From Paenibacillus amylolyticus (lineage in GTDB: Bacteria > Bacillota > Bacilli > Paenibacillales > Paenibacillaceae), in assembly GCF_001570725.1 (NCBI RefSeq), contig NZ_BCNV01000001.1, positions 3,162,001 to 3,226,000 of the forward strand: 64,000 nucleotides of DNA, given 5' to 3'. Every line of letters starts with the position of its first letter. The first letter of the stretch is position 1. Both the position numbers and the translations under genes were made by a program. The notes under the pieces were generated by a model. That model did no database searches, had not been told where the DNA came from, and was given only the letters and a program-made list of their open reading frames with translations. Below are positions 1-11,053 of this stretch, piece after piece.

Positions 1-1029
1 GGTACTAAACCCTTTATTCCCGATTTGGTGTACTTTGAACCCGGTGCGCTGGAATATGATAAAGGTAAACGAATTATGGAATGGGTCACATCCAAAAACA
101 TACCTTATCAGATGACCACATCCCATAACCGGATCACGAACCTGCCGGGTGAAACCGAACAAGAGAAGTATCGGATGGCGAAGCGTACTTTGGTCGTTGG
201 TGTGCGCAAAACCCTCAAGTTCGACCAGTCGAAACCTTCAGCGGAATATGCCATTCCCATCTCTACAGGCTGTATGGGGCACTGTCATTATTGTTATCTT
301 CAAACTACACTTGGCGCTAAACCTTATGTCCGTGTGTACGTCAATACGGAAGAGATCATTCAGGCTGCGAAAGGATACATCGAAGAACGCGCGCCTGAAA
401 TCACACGATTTGAAGCAGCCTGTACGTCCGATCCCGTAGGACTTGAGCATATCACGGAGAATTTAAGTGACTTGATCCGTTTTATGGCGGAGGAAGAATA
501 TGGACGCTTGCGCTTCGTAACCAAGTATCATCATGTTGATCCATTGTTAAACATTAAGCATAATGGCCACACTCGTATCCGCTTTAGCGTCAATTCCGAT
601 TATGTCATCAAAAACTTTGAACCGGCTACTTCCAGATTTGAAGAGCGTATTGAAGCTGCTGGCAAAATTGCACATGCTGGTTATCCTCTGGGATTCATTA
701 TCGCTCCCATTATGTGGTATGAAGGCTGGGAAGAAGGATACTCGGATCTGTTGCAGAAGCTCGCAGATACGCTTCCAGAGGAAGCAACCAAAGATCTTAC
801 CTTTGAGATGATCCAGCACCGTTTTACCAAAACGGCCAAAGCGACTATTGAGAAGCGATATCCCAAAACCAAGCTGGAGATGGATATTGAGAAACGTAAG
901 ATGAAATGGGGACGCTGGGGTCAGTACAAATATGTGTATAAAGATGACCAGCAAGATGCGCTGCGAGAGTTCATTACGGAACGTATCTTTGAACATTTCC
1001 CACTAGCCAATATTGATTACTTCACCTAA
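1..1029 (+). CDS. splB: Spore photoproduct lyase, 5' end cut by window edge
   Basis: Radical-SAM enzyme that reverses the thymine dimer 'spore photoproduct' in UV-damaged DNA during germination. The frame is open from base 1, and the visible protein (342 codons) aligns residue for residue with Bacillus SplB as I remember it, so at most a few N-terminal residues are missing. Counting from base 1, the three cysteines of the radical-SAM cluster fall at residues 91, 95 and 98 (GCMGHCHYCY), and the cysteine that donates hydrogen to the product radical is at 141 (AACTSDP). The C terminus ends in DYFT, close to the family's EYFT. A bidirectional hairpin follows. The gene implies a spore-forming host. 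Identity is near certain; only the exact start is unseen. Confidence 0.96.
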   Translation, partial: GTKPFIPDLVYFEPGALEYDKGKRIMEWVTSKNIPYQMTTSHNRITNLPGETEQEKYRMAKRTLVVGVRKTLKFDQSKPSAEYAIPISTGCMGHCHYCYLQTTLGAKPYVRVYVNTEEIIQAAKGYIEERAPEITRFEAACTSDPVGLEHITENLSDLIRFMAEEEYGRLRFVTKYHHVDPLLNIKHNGHTRIRFSVNSDYVIKNFEPATSRFEERIEAAGKIAHAGYPLGFIIAPIMWYEGWEEGYSDLLQKLADTLPEEATKDLTFEMIQHRFTKTAKATIEKRYPKTKLEMDIEKRKMKWGRWGQYKYVYKDDQQDALREFITERIFEHFPLANIDYFT

Positions 1030-1088
1030 ACGAAAAAAAGGCTCGTCCAAATTCATATGCTGCGATATGCATTCCTAACAAACGATTA

Positions 1089-1141
1089 AAAAGCAGGTTA
1101 CATGACCCAGAGTGACTCTGGTTAACATGTAGCCTGCTTTG
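1089..1141. terminator. Bidirectional terminator between splB and ccdA
   Basis: Long hairpin with arms AAAGCAGG...TACATG and CATGTA...CCTGCTTT plus an inner CCAGAG/CTCTGG stem. It sits between the convergent 3' ends of splB and ccdA and has A- and T-rich flanks on both sides. Confidence 0.75.
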
Positions 1142-1177
1142 TCATGCATTTTTAAAATTCAAATTCAGTTCATACGT

Positions 1178-1891
1178 TTAAATAATCATCCAGTCTGGTG
1201 TAATCTGCTGCAACCAGATGGTAATCTTCGTCATCTGATCTGTAAAAAGCAATACACCAAGGAACAGCATTAATGCTCCCCCGATTTTCATCATGACATT
1301 GGAATACCGTAAGATCCAGCGTGTCGAACCGATGAAGAACGCCAAAATGAAGAAGGGTATGGCAAACCCTGCCGTATAGCCTGTAATCAGCGCCAGCCAG
1401 GTTGTGGGCTCACTCGCTGCCATCGCAATGATCGCTGTTAGAATGGGGCCAATACAGGGCGACCAGCCTGCCGAAAAACCGATACCAAATATAAATGAGC
1501 CCAGATATCCAGCAGGTTTCCATTTCATATCGAGCTTGCGTTCCTTCATCAGAAACTGTGGTTTGAACACACCAAGCAAAAACAATCCCATAAGCATAAT
1601 CAGAATTGCAGACAATTGTCTGATCAGCTCACGGTTATCATTGAAAAACTGACCAAACAATCCTGCACCCAGACCAAGCGAATAAAATACAGCCGAGAAG
1701 CCCAGAATAAACGCCAGCGTGTGCGTCATTGTCTTAAAACGGACTTCTCGCTGATTGCGGTCATCCTTCAATTGTTGCACCGTCATACCTGTGATATAGG
1801 AAAGGTATGATGGATACAGCGGAAGACAACATGGTGATATAAATGAGACCAAACCTGCTACAAAAGCCATCCATACATTAACATCAGGCAT
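1178..1891 (-). CDS. ccdA: Cytochrome c biogenesis protein CcdA (thiol-disulfide membrane transporter)
   Basis: Polytopic membrane protein of the CcdA/DsbD-beta family, which passes electrons across the membrane to keep extracytoplasmic thiols reduced for cytochrome c maturation or sporulation. It has about six hydrophobic segments. The signature SPCCLPLYPSYLSYITG near the N terminus and AGWSPCIGPILTAI in the middle carry the redox cysteines. I chose the ATG at 1891 because GGGAGA precedes it by about 10 nt; an in-frame GTG at 1921 lacks a good site. It follows znuB after about 50 bp in the same direction, so it may be read through from the zinc operon. Length (237 aa) is normal for the family. 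Confidence 0.9.
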   Translation of the reverse strand: MPDVNVWMAFVAGLVSFISPCCLPLYPSYLSYITGMTVQQLKDDRNQREVRFKTMTHTLAFILGFSAVFYSLGLGAGLFGQFFNDNRELIRQLSAILIMLMGLFLLGVFKPQFLMKERKLDMKWKPAGYLGSFIFGIGFSAGWSPCIGPILTAIIAMAASEPTTWLALITGYTAGFAIPFFILAFFIGSTRWILRYSNVMMKIGGALMLFLGVLLFTDQMTKITIWLQQITPDWMII

Positions 1892-1940
1892 GAAGCGGAT
1901 GTCTCCCTTCCCCGGGCTCACGTGCTTGCTCGTTCAGTCG

Positions 1941-2744
1941 TCAGGCTCGGAACCCTTTTTTTCCAATCATCGTCAGAATCAGCATCATGATCAGCAATAA
2001 TACGATTGTAGCTCCAGGTGCGAGGTTCCAGATACCAGCCACGACCAGTCCAAGGACTACGGCAATTTCGCCGATCACCACGGACAGAATAATGGCAGAT
2101 TTGAAACTTCGGGCCATCAACAGGCTCACCGCTACCGGAATGGTTAATAGCGCTGACACCAGAAGCGCACCGACAATCTTGATCGCCGTGCTAATGACGA
2201 GTGCTGTCATCACCGTGATTAACATGTTCAGAATTCTCACAGGCAACCCTGTAACCGCTGCCGCATCTTCCTCAAAGCTAAGCAGGAAAAATTCCTTATG
2301 TAACAACGCCACTACGATGACCACGATCAGCGTAACCACACCTACCAGCTTCAGATCCGTAGCGTCTAATGTATATATACTGCCGAACAAGTAACTCATG
2401 ACATCTGCATTATATCCTTTGCCCAGCGTGAAGAACAATGAAGCCAGCGCCACGCCTCCGGACATGATAATGGCAATCGATAATTCAGCGTAAGTCTTGT
2501 ACGCTTTGCGCAGCTTCTCAATCGCAAATGATGCAAGTACGGCAAATATCAAACCTACCGCAATGGGATACACTTCAATTAGGAAACCAAGTGCAACGCC
2601 GGCGATGGTCACATGAGACAAGGTGTCTCCAATCATGGATAAACGCCGTAATACCAGAAACAGTCCGATCAGCGGAGCGGTGATGCCAATTAGTAATCCA
2701 CCCGCTAGGGCACGCTGAAAAAAATCACTCATTAATATTTCCAA
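1941..2744 (-). CDS. znuB: Zinc ABC transporter, membrane permease
   Basis: Membrane subunit of the ABC-3 metal-transport family (ZnuB/AdcB/MntB), with about eight hydrophobic segments. The family hallmark RRLSMIGDTLSHVTIAGVALG lies near residues 35-55. It pairs with the ATPase and the zinc-binding lipoprotein encoded just upstream. AGGAG at 2760-2756 is too close to the GTG at 2753, so the TTG at 2744 (11 nt spacing) is the likeliest start; ATG 2732 is a weaker alternative. The metal is inferred from the His-rich ZnuA and the Zur-like operator in the same operon; a manganese role is less likely. Confidence 0.9.
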   Translation of the reverse strand: MEILMSDFFQRALAGGLLIGITAPLIGLFLVLRRLSMIGDTLSHVTIAGVALGFLIEVYPIAVGLIFAVLASFAIEKLRKAYKTYAELSIAIIMSGGVALASLFFTLGKGYNADVMSYLFGSIYTLDATDLKLVGVVTLIVVIVVALLHKEFFLLSFEEDAAAVTGLPVRILNMLITVMTALVISTAIKIVGALLVSALLTIPVAVSLLMARSFKSAIILSVVIGEIAVVLGLVVAGIWNLAPGATIVLLLIMMLILTMIGKKGFRA

Positions 2745-2796
2745 AACAAACACGACTCCTTCGGCCTTACTCTAATCTAATGGGCCATAAACACGG

Positions 2797-3555
2797 CTAG
2801 CGTACCTGTGCAGTGGTATGTTGCAGGTTGGTTTCAGCACAATCCTGCACCTCATGCGAATGACGTACATGGAAATTAATTTTGCCATTCGTTACCGCAG
2901 CCTCAGAACCCAGATAACTCTCCATCCGATCCATATCATGAGACACCATCAGAAAAGTCATGCGGTGATGTTCATGCATATGCGTAATCAGTTCAAAGAA
3001 ACTAGCCTGTGATTCAGCATCAATACCTACGGTTGGTTCATCCAGAATCAACAGATCCGGGTGATTAATAAGCGCTCGCGCCAAAAATACACGCTGCTGC
3101 TGCCCGCCGGACAACTGACCAATACGTTTGTTCGCCAGATCCTCGATCCGCATGACTTGCAGAGCATCCGTGCACTGCTGCTGACATTTGCGAGACATAC
3201 GACGGAACATGTTTTTGTTATTGTACAAGCCGGACATGACCACTTCACGAACGGTCGCAGGGAACAACGGGTTAAATGCATTCTTTTGAGGCACATACCC
3301 AATTCTGTCCCAGTCTTTGAACCTGCGGATCGACTGTCCGAATAGTTTAATATCTCCCTGCGCAGGAGGCAATAATCCTACCAACATGCGCAGCAATGTC
3401 GTTTTACCTGCCCCGTTGGATCCGATAATCCCTACAAAGTCCCGTTCCTGGGCCATAAAATCGAGATTATCAATCACCCGCTGGTCCCCATAGGAAAATG
3501 ATAGTTTCTCGATCTCTATAATTGGATCATGACATAGTGGCATGATTTGCTGCAT
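2797..3555 (-). CDS. znuC: Zinc ABC transporter, ATP-binding protein
   Basis: ATPase subunit that powers zinc import. It carries Walker A (GSNGAGKTT), a Q-loop region, the ABC signature LSGGQQQR, Walker B (LLILDEPTVGID) and a switch histidine (MVSHD). About 252 aa, normal for ZnuC/AdcC. I chose ATG 3555 because AAGGGCGG precedes it by about 8 nt; in-frame ATGs further upstream (3573, 3591) have no comparable site. Second gene of the znuA-znuC-znuB operon, and znuB follows after about 50 bp. Confidence 0.92.
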   Translation of the reverse strand: MQQIMPLCHDPIIEIEKLSFSYGDQRVIDNLDFMAQERDFVGIIGSNGAGKTTLLRMLVGLLPPAQGDIKLFGQSIRRFKDWDRIGYVPQKNAFNPLFPATVREVVMSGLYNNKNMFRRMSRKCQQQCTDALQVMRIEDLANKRIGQLSGGQQQRVFLARALINHPDLLILDEPTVGIDAESQASFFELITHMHEHHRMTFLMVSHDMDRMESYLGSEAAVTNGKINFHVRHSHEVQDCAETNLQHTTAQVR

Positions 3556-3597
3556 GGCAAAGCCGCCCTTCATTATATATAAGAATCCCATAGCGTC

Positions 3598-3633
3598 CTA
3601 AGAGCCTTCACCGCGAACGGTAAAGACTCTTAG
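3598..3633 (-). other. Hairpin in znuA-znuC intergenic gap
   Basis: Inverted repeat CTAAGAG...CTCTTAG with an inner partial stem, lying between the znuA stop and the znuC start. No T-run follows on the minus strand. It looks more like an mRNA-processing or attenuating hairpin that could set the ratio of binding protein to ATPase than a full terminator. That role is inference. Confidence 0.45.
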
Positions 3634-3654
3634 TTCTGAATCCTTCATTCTATC

Positions 3655-4644
3655 TTATTTTAATGCGATCAGCAGATTTTGCAAATTTTTCTCCATCAGG
3701 GTGAAATAATCATCCCCGTTTGTTGCCTGCTCTTTGGTCAATCCCTCAACCGGATTAAGGACCATCGTTTCAACGCCTGCCTCGCTTGCCAGTGTTTTCG
3801 CCAATTTGTCAGATACCAGCTCTTCAAAGAAAATGTACTTAATGCCTTCATCTTTAACGAGTTTTGCAAGCTTCACGATATCCTGTCCTGTCGGTTCAGC
3901 ATCCGGGGAAAGTCCCATGATGGCATGCTGGCTTAATCCATAATCACGTGCAAGATAGCCGAACGCTTGGTGCGAAACAACAATTTCCTTGTTCGGTACT
4001 GTAGCCAGTTCATCCGTAAAACGCTGATCCAGCGTCTCAAGCTTCGTACGGAGCTCTTCGTAACGTTGTTCGTAACCTGCTTTGTGATCAGGATCTACCT
4101 CAACGAGACTATTTTTGATGTTTTCAGCCATAATCATGGCCGATTTCGGACTAACCCACGTATGTGGATCCGTATGATGGTCAGCGACATCTTCACTGGT
4201 AGCCTCATCTGCGTGTTCATCTGCATGCTCGTCTTCATGCTCTTCGCCGTGACCATGCCCATCATCACCCTCAGCGGTTAACAGCTTAACACCTTCGCTG
4301 ACGGCAACCGACTTCACCTGTGTATCACTGTTCAGCGACTTCAGGAAATTCGGTACCCATCCTTCCAGTCCAGCTCCATTATAGAAGAACAGCTGTGCCT
4401 TGGACGTATTAACAATATCCTGACTCTTCGGAGTCCAGTCATGTGGCTCTACTCCCGTTGGCAGCAGGTTAATGACATTGGCATCTTCGCCACCGATTGC
4501 AGTCGTAAAAGCATATACAGGATAAAATGTCGTCACAACATTTACTTTGCCTTCCACCATCTTGGCATTATTGGAACTATCTTGCCCACACGCAGACAAT
4601 ACCAGCAAACTGAGAATAAGCAGACCCGTCCACAGCAACTTCAT
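3655..4644 (-). CDS. znuA: Zinc ABC transporter, substrate-binding lipoprotein
   Basis: Cluster A-I extracytoplasmic metal-binding protein. A lipoprotein signal ends in the lipobox LSAC. The mature part starts with the typical VVTTFYPVYAFTTAIGG, carries GVEPHDWTP (first zinc histidine), a long acidic His-rich loop (about residues 135-165, HGHGEEHEDEH and similar) characteristic of zinc-specific members, DPHTWVSP, and VSHQAFGYLARDYG. I prefer ATG 4644, which has AGAGG 4-5 nt before it and gives a normal signal peptide. An in-frame ATG at 4713/4719 also has a ribosome site (GGAG) and would add about 23 residues. Transcribed from the promoter at 4786-4758, overlapped by a Zur-like site. Confidence 0.93.
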   Translation of the reverse strand: MKLLWTGLLILSLLVLSACGQDSSNNAKMVEGKVNVVTTFYPVYAFTTAIGGEDANVINLLPTGVEPHDWTPKSQDIVNTSKAQLFFYNGAGLEGWVPNFLKSLNSDTQVKSVAVSEGVKLLTAEGDDGHGHGEEHEDEHADEHADEATSEDVADHHTDPHTWVSPKSAMIMAENIKNSLVEVDPDHKAGYEQRYEELRTKLETLDQRFTDELATVPNKEIVVSHQAFGYLARDYGLSQHAIMGLSPDAEPTGQDIVKLAKLVKDEGIKYIFFEELVSDKLAKTLASEAGVETMVLNPVEGLTKEQATNGDDYFTLMEKNLQNLLIALK

Positions 4645-4737
4645 GTTGCCTCTTTTGCTCGTCTTGCCTGTCAGGTTAGCCTGAACTTGATGTTGCTCTT
4701 TATAAAATGTCATTATCATTCACTCCGCATCTCTTAA

Positions 4738-4753
4738 TCGTAAACATTACTGA
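4738..4753 (-). promoter_or_regulatory. Zur-like operator before znuA
   Basis: TCGTAAACATTACTGA resembles the Bacillus Zur consensus TCGTAATNATTACGA: an inverted repeat with a 3-4 bp centre and few mismatches. It lies just downstream of the -10 box of the znuA promoter, where a bound repressor would block initiation. A zur-like gene is encoded 3.5 kb away in this window. Confidence 0.6.
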
Positions 4754-4757
4754 AAGA

Positions 4758-4786
4758 ATTATAGGTAACCTGAACCTACTTGTCAA
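4758..4786 (-). promoter_or_regulatory. Sigma-A promoter of the znu operon
   Basis: Read on the minus strand: TTGACA (4786-4781), 17 nt spacer, TATAAT (4763-4758). Both hexamers match consensus perfectly. Expected start of transcription is near 4751, inside the Zur-like operator. Confidence 0.8.
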
Positions 4787-4876
4787 GCCATCTCGTCCTA
4801 TTCATTCTTTCCTGAAGTACGGAGTTCATAACAGTATATGCTTGTTCTCTTCCCGCCAGATGCGAATTTTCCCAAC

Positions 4877-4908
4877 AAAAAAAGGGGCCCGAATTACATC
4901 GGGCCCCC
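4877..4908 (-). terminator. Rho-independent terminator after metG
   Basis: GC-rich stem GGGGCCCGA / TCGGGCCCC, followed on the minus strand by a run of seven T. It ends the metG transcript before the znu promoter. Confidence 0.85.
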
Positions 4909-4988
4909 TTGTGTCATAATTATGATAGTATTTGAATCAATTTCTTAACTCATAGTAAAGGTATTATGAAATTGATTCATTTATATTC

Positions 4989-7371
<2,383 letters not shown>

Positions 7372-7401
7372 AATATACTGAAATGCGGGCCCCTTTGTCA
7401 A
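7372..7401 (-). promoter_or_regulatory. Sigma-A promoter of metG T-box transcript
   Basis: Minus strand TTGACA (7401-7396), 18 nt spacer, TATATT (7377-7372), positioned to start transcription just before the T-box leader. Confidence 0.65.
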
Positions 7402-7467
7402 GTGGACAGCATCCTCAAGTTCGATCCTGGCCTGCTTCCAGGCCACCCGAATACTTCAGGCTCATCG

Positions 7468-7719
7468 TTACTCTGATACCAGAGTAGACTTCTCCGTCTT
7501 CGGTGGCACTAGATCTACACCGCCTGGATGAAACGGGTGACATTTGGCAATGCGTTTCGCTGTTAGCAACGAGCCTTTGAGCGCACCGTGCACTTCTATC
7601 GCCTCCATGGCATAAGCCGAACAGCTTGGATAGAACCGGCATGTTGGCGGCGTCAATGGAGAGATATAGTTGCGGTACACCCGAATGGGTGCCTGAGCTA
7701 TTCTACGCGATAACTTCAT
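7468..7719 (-). CDS. yidD: Membrane protein insertion efficiency factor YidD
   Basis: Small (83 aa) membrane-associated protein that helps YidC/Oxa1 insert inner-membrane proteins. It carries the family pattern [20 protein letters not shown], then [19 protein letters not shown], and the conserved [10 protein letters not shown] tail motif. Its ATG lies 3 bp after the zur stop codon, so the two genes are very probably one transcript. Length and motifs are fully normal. Confidence 0.95.
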   Translation of the reverse strand: MKLSRRIAQAPIRVYRNYISPLTPPTCRFYPSCSAYAMEAIEVHGALKGSLLTAKRIAKCHPFHPGGVDLVPPKTEKSTLVSE

Positions 7720-7721
7720 GG

Positions 7722-8186
7722 TCAGTGCTTCCCGTGAGCGTGTTGATGTCCAGACGCCGTTTTGGCTGGCGCATGCTCAGCACAGTCCTTGCAATATCCG
7801 AATACCTCGAACTTGTGATCCACAACCTGAAATTGCTCAGGCGCATCCGCAAGCTGCATCGGGCAAAAAACAATAGGATATGTCTTCTGACACTTCAGAC
7901 AGATCATATGATGGTGATGATGATCTTCACTACAGTGTGCTCTGAATTTAACGCCATCTTCAAAGATGACCTGTTCCAGTACACCCAATTCCTGCATCAC
8001 ACGCAAATTCCGATATACCGTGTCAAAACTCAGTCCGCTATAAGTCTTACCCATATATTCATAGACGTCCTTGGGTGTAAGATACCCGGGCGACTCGGCA
8101 AATAACCGGGCCAAAGTTTTCCGCTGATCGGTAATGCGGAGCCCCTGTGAGGACATGGTCGAAATAATCTGTTCTGTCGACAGCAT
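7722..8186 (-). CDS. zur: Fur-family metal-dependent repressor, probably Zur
   Basis: 154-aa Fur-superfamily regulator: an N-terminal winged helix ([15 protein letters not shown], then [13 protein letters not shown]) and a C-terminal dimerisation/metal domain. The latter has two CxxC structural zinc motifs (CLKC, CKDC), a run of five histidines after CSED, and a His-rich tail (HQHAHGKH). ATG 8186 is preceded by AGGAGGT at about 10 nt. The zinc assignment rests on His content, the yidD context and the Zur-like box at the nearby znu operon. PerR or Fur is the alternative; PerR usually shows a different metal-ligand pattern. Confidence 0.82.
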   Translation of the reverse strand: MLSTEQIISTMSSQGLRITDQRKTLARLFAESPGYLTPKDVYEYMGKTYSGLSFDTVYRNLRVMQELGVLEQVIFEDGVKFRAHCSEDHHHHHMICLKCQKTYPIVFCPMQLADAPEQFQVVDHKFEVFGYCKDCAEHAPAKTASGHQHAHGKH

Positions 8187-8352
8187 GATCTAAAGCACCT
8201 CCTGTCATACGAGCATTTTGCATCATTCATAGAGCGACAGTTTATTCGGCAAAAGCAAAAACTTTTGCTTTCTTGTATACCTCTAATAATGCATCAAATT
8301 ACGATTAGAGTCAACGAAGCTACAGTGCTCTCTCATTTCAACAAGATATAAA

Positions 8353-8424
8353 AAGAACTCCACACATGCCATGTCATTAAGTTTAGCCTAAAGCTAATGA
8401 CATGGCATGGACACGGAGTCCTTT
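8353..8424 (-). terminator. Long perfect-stem terminator of the stalk-domain gene
   Basis: Arms CATGCCATGTCATTA (8365-8379) and TAATGACATGGCATG (8395-8409) match over 15 bp. They are extended by outer GGACTCC / GGAGTTC arms and followed on the minus strand by TTCTTTTTAT. The rest of 8187-8524 shows no gene. Confidence 0.85.
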
Positions 8425-8524
8425 CTTGACGGTTCAGATGATTAATCGTTCGGGCGACTTTTGGGGTGAACGGGTATATATGATATAAGCTTTCACTCCA
8501 AACCGTCCGTGCATGTTCATGATA

Positions 8525-10777
8525 TTACTTTTCAGCCGGAAGGGGCGTGAACAGCAGGTTAACAGGGAGGTTACTTCCTGGTGCCGCTGAGAAGAGAATG
8601 GTTACACTCTCGCCGAACGAACCTGTGCGATACATCACGCTCTGCTCATTAGGTGCGGTTACAGATTTACCTGTGGAAATCTGAACGACCTGTCCGTTCA
8701 CGAGTGCCACACCTGAGTATCTGCCTCCACGAGGGTTGAATGAGATCAACGTGCGTGGAGCCACATTATTCAATGTGATTTTGTACAATACACCGAAGTT
8801 ACCTGCGTTGGATGCTTCCGTGTACGCCATAGGATCCGTTCCTACAAGGTTTGGATCACTTGCATTATCTCCAAGTGGAAGACGTGCAGGCTTCGAACCT
8901 ACTTCTTGATCGTACGTAATAATCCGTGTTGCATTTGGATACGTTCCACGGTTGTGAACCCCATCACGATCCAGAACCGGCAGGCTCGACAACACTTCCA
9001 TCGGGTCCTTGTTTTCTTCGATCATAATAATGTTGTAATCCAGTTCGTAGTCACTGAATACATCCGAATACAAGGAGATGACTTGTCCCTGTTTCATTGG
9101 AAGTACACTCAGATCATTGAGAATCAGCTTGCTTTCTCCTGGCTGGATGTACACTTTCTTTTGACCCGTGCCATTCTGCATGGATTGGAACCAACGGTCA
9201 ATCGACAACTTTCCAGCTACCGTTGCAAAAGGAGACGGTCCTGCAAAGCCCATGTTTTGCTGGTCAATGTAAGCCGTGTATGCGTTGTTGTTTGTCGCTA
9301 CAACATACATTTTCACGTTTTTGCCCGTATTGTTCACATGGTGAATCATGAAGCGTGTCTGTCCGAAAGAAGATTCCTTGTACACAATGCCTTCCGTATT
9401 CACGGTTTCCGGGCTGTTACTGCGAATCAGCAGACTTGGTTCATCATAATAAGTGAACGGTACTTTCTCCATAGCGGGAACTCCGCTGCCATCGAAGGTG
9501 AATTTCTCACCGATGGGTGTGAACAATTGATTGAAGTCGGACAAACTGTATAGCGTTTCGCCCGTAACATTAATAGTCTTGGTATAGCTGTCGCTAGCAC
9601 CATGTTTATCGGTAACTGTAATCGTTACGGTCTTCGGTCCTGGAACAAAGAATGCAAGGGCATTGTTTTCCCAATCTGTTTTTACAATCGCATTTTCATC
9701 GTCTGTGCTTTGATCAATATAGGTGATTCTCTCACCCATTTTGTACTCTTCTTTGTCCGTCGTAAACATCGCAACTGGTGGCAGATTCGGTCTTTCAACC
9801 TTAATCGTAACCGAGTATGGATCACTCCATTGACCACTCGAATCCTGGACCGCATAGGTTACCGTATATGTACCTGGTTGGTCGAATGAATCCTGACGGC
9901 CAGTCCAACGCTCATCAACAATGCTGAGTCCTTTAGGAGAACTGGATTTTGTCGTGTAGGTTACCTGGTCCCCAGCAAAAACTTCTTTTTGTACCGAGAA
10001 GCTGGCTACCGGTTTGGTACTCAGATTCAATACAACCGTTTTCGCAGGCTGGTTTACTTTATAAGTGATGTTCAGGGCCTGCGTAATCGACGTCAGCGGC
10101 ACCATGAACGTATTCTTTTGTTGATAAGCCGCGCCCTTCATCGTTCTGGACACACCATTAACGGTATAGATCTTGCTGTTTGTTTTGAAACGCAGCTCAT
10201 CTTCACCACTAATAATGATCGTTTCTTTGGTCGTGTTATCGTATTTAACATCATAGCCGACCCGATCTACCAAAGCACGGATGGCTACATAGGATACACC
10301 GTTTTTAACAGCCATTGGCTGTCCGGCAAGATATGTTTTGCCATCTTGCATCATTTTATTGCTGTTCATATATAGCGTGAGGTCTCCACCCCCGCCTCCA
10401 GCGACAGATGAACTCCCTGTAGACGGTTGCTCCACTTCTACTGGTACAGGTGCTGGTGTTTCCTCAGCTGTACCTTCTTCGTCCGTCGGTTCCGTTACCG
10501 GATCAACCGGAGTACCGTCTGTTCCTGTAGGAACATTGGTTTCAGGATTCACTTCTTCAGTTGTTTCATTATTTGATGTTGGAGTGTCTGTTCCGGATTT
10601 CACTTCGGATTCCGCGATGGTTTGTTCTTTCTTCACAACCTCCACGGATTTAACTTTGGCTGTATTCACTGGTGTAGTATCGCTCTGATCAGCTGATTGT
10701 GCATTCGCAGGAATCACTGCAAACGCCTGAAAAACAGCAAAAGCGGTAAGTATGGACAATTTTTTCTTGAAATTCAT
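8525..10777 (-). CDS. Secreted stalk-domain (copper amine oxidase N-like) protein with PKD-like modules
   Basis: 750-aa exported protein. Residues 1-26 are a Sec signal peptide ending ANA-QS. Residues 30-125 are a Thr/Glu/Pro-rich low-complexity linker. A Gly cluster follows, then a copper-amine-oxidase N-terminal ('stalk') domain about 130-255 (MVPLTSITQALNITYKV, AIRALVDRVGYDVKYD). Two Ig/PKD-like repeats occupy about 260-402 (GTYTVTYAVQDSSGQWSDPY, GPKTVTITVTDKHGASDSY). About 350 further residues match no family I recognise. It is monocistronic with a strong terminator. Probably a cell-envelope or matrix protein; stalk domains are very common in Paenibacillus. No catalytic residues were evident. 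Confidence 0.8.
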   Translation of the reverse strand: MNFKKKLSILTAFAVFQAFAVIPANAQSADQSDTTPVNTAKVKSVEVVKKEQTIAESEVKSGTDTPTSNNETTEEVNPETNVPTGTDGTPVDPVTEPTDEEGTAEETPAPVPVEVEQPSTGSSSVAGGGGGDLTLYMNSNKMMQDGKTYLAGQPMAVKNGVSYVAIRALVDRVGYDVKYDNTTKETIIISGEDELRFKTNSKIYTVNGVSRTMKGAAYQQKNTFMVPLTSITQALNITYKVNQPAKTVVLNLSTKPVASFSVQKEVFAGDQVTYTTKSSSPKGLSIVDERWTGRQDSFDQPGTYTVTYAVQDSSGQWSDPYSVTIKVERPNLPPVAMFTTDKEEYKMGERITYIDQSTDDENAIVKTDWENNALAFFVPGPKTVTITVTDKHGASDSYTKTINVTGETLYSLSDFNQLFTPIGEKFTFDGSGVPAMEKVPFTYYDEPSLLIRSNSPETVNTEGIVYKESSFGQTRFMIHHVNNTGKNVKMYVVATNNNAYTAYIDQQNMGFAGPSPFATVAGKLSIDRWFQSMQNGTGQKKVYIQPGESKLILNDLSVLPMKQGQVISLYSDVFSDYELDYNIIMIEENKDPMEVLSSLPVLDRDGVHNRGTYPNATRIITYDQEVGSKPARLPLGDNASDPNLVGTDPMAYTEASNAGNFGVLYKITLNNVAPRTLISFNPRGGRYSGVALVNGQVVQISTGKSVTAPNEQSVMYRTGSFGESVTILFSAAPGSNLPVNLLFTPLPAEK

Positions 10778-10984
10778 TCTTTGTCTTTGGCTCCTTCTGC
10801 TCCCATTTTATAAATATCCCCCTCAAAAAGTCATATTATTAGACGCTTGGGACCGGGAAAAGTTGCTAAAAAATTAAGAGGAGAATTGTAAACTTTTAAT
10901 AGGAGGAAAATACTATGAAAATAGTTATCTATCAATAATCTGTATTAGCATTAGATCCCAAATAAACCCAATCAAACTTTTCAA
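10778..10984. other. Intergenic gap with a 7-codon mini-ORF
   Basis: On the plus strand, AGGAGG (10901-10906) lies 8 nt before ATG 10915, which opens a seven-codon frame MKIVIYQ ending at 10938. Such a good ribosome site without a gene may be chance, a leader peptide or the remnant of a deleted gene. Nothing else is seen here apart from the upstream region of the stalk gene. Confidence 0.3.
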
Positions 10985-11037
10985 CAAAAAATTCTCTCCA
11001 GAAGATGGCCAAGTAGCACCATATCCTAGAGAGAATT
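10985..11037 (-). terminator. Terminator of the carbohydrate operon
   Basis: Inverted repeat AATTCTCTC / GAGAGAATT with an inner stem, followed on the minus strand by TTTTTTG just after the GH3 gene. Confidence 0.8.
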
Positions 11038-11053
11038 GAATGATTCAATATGT

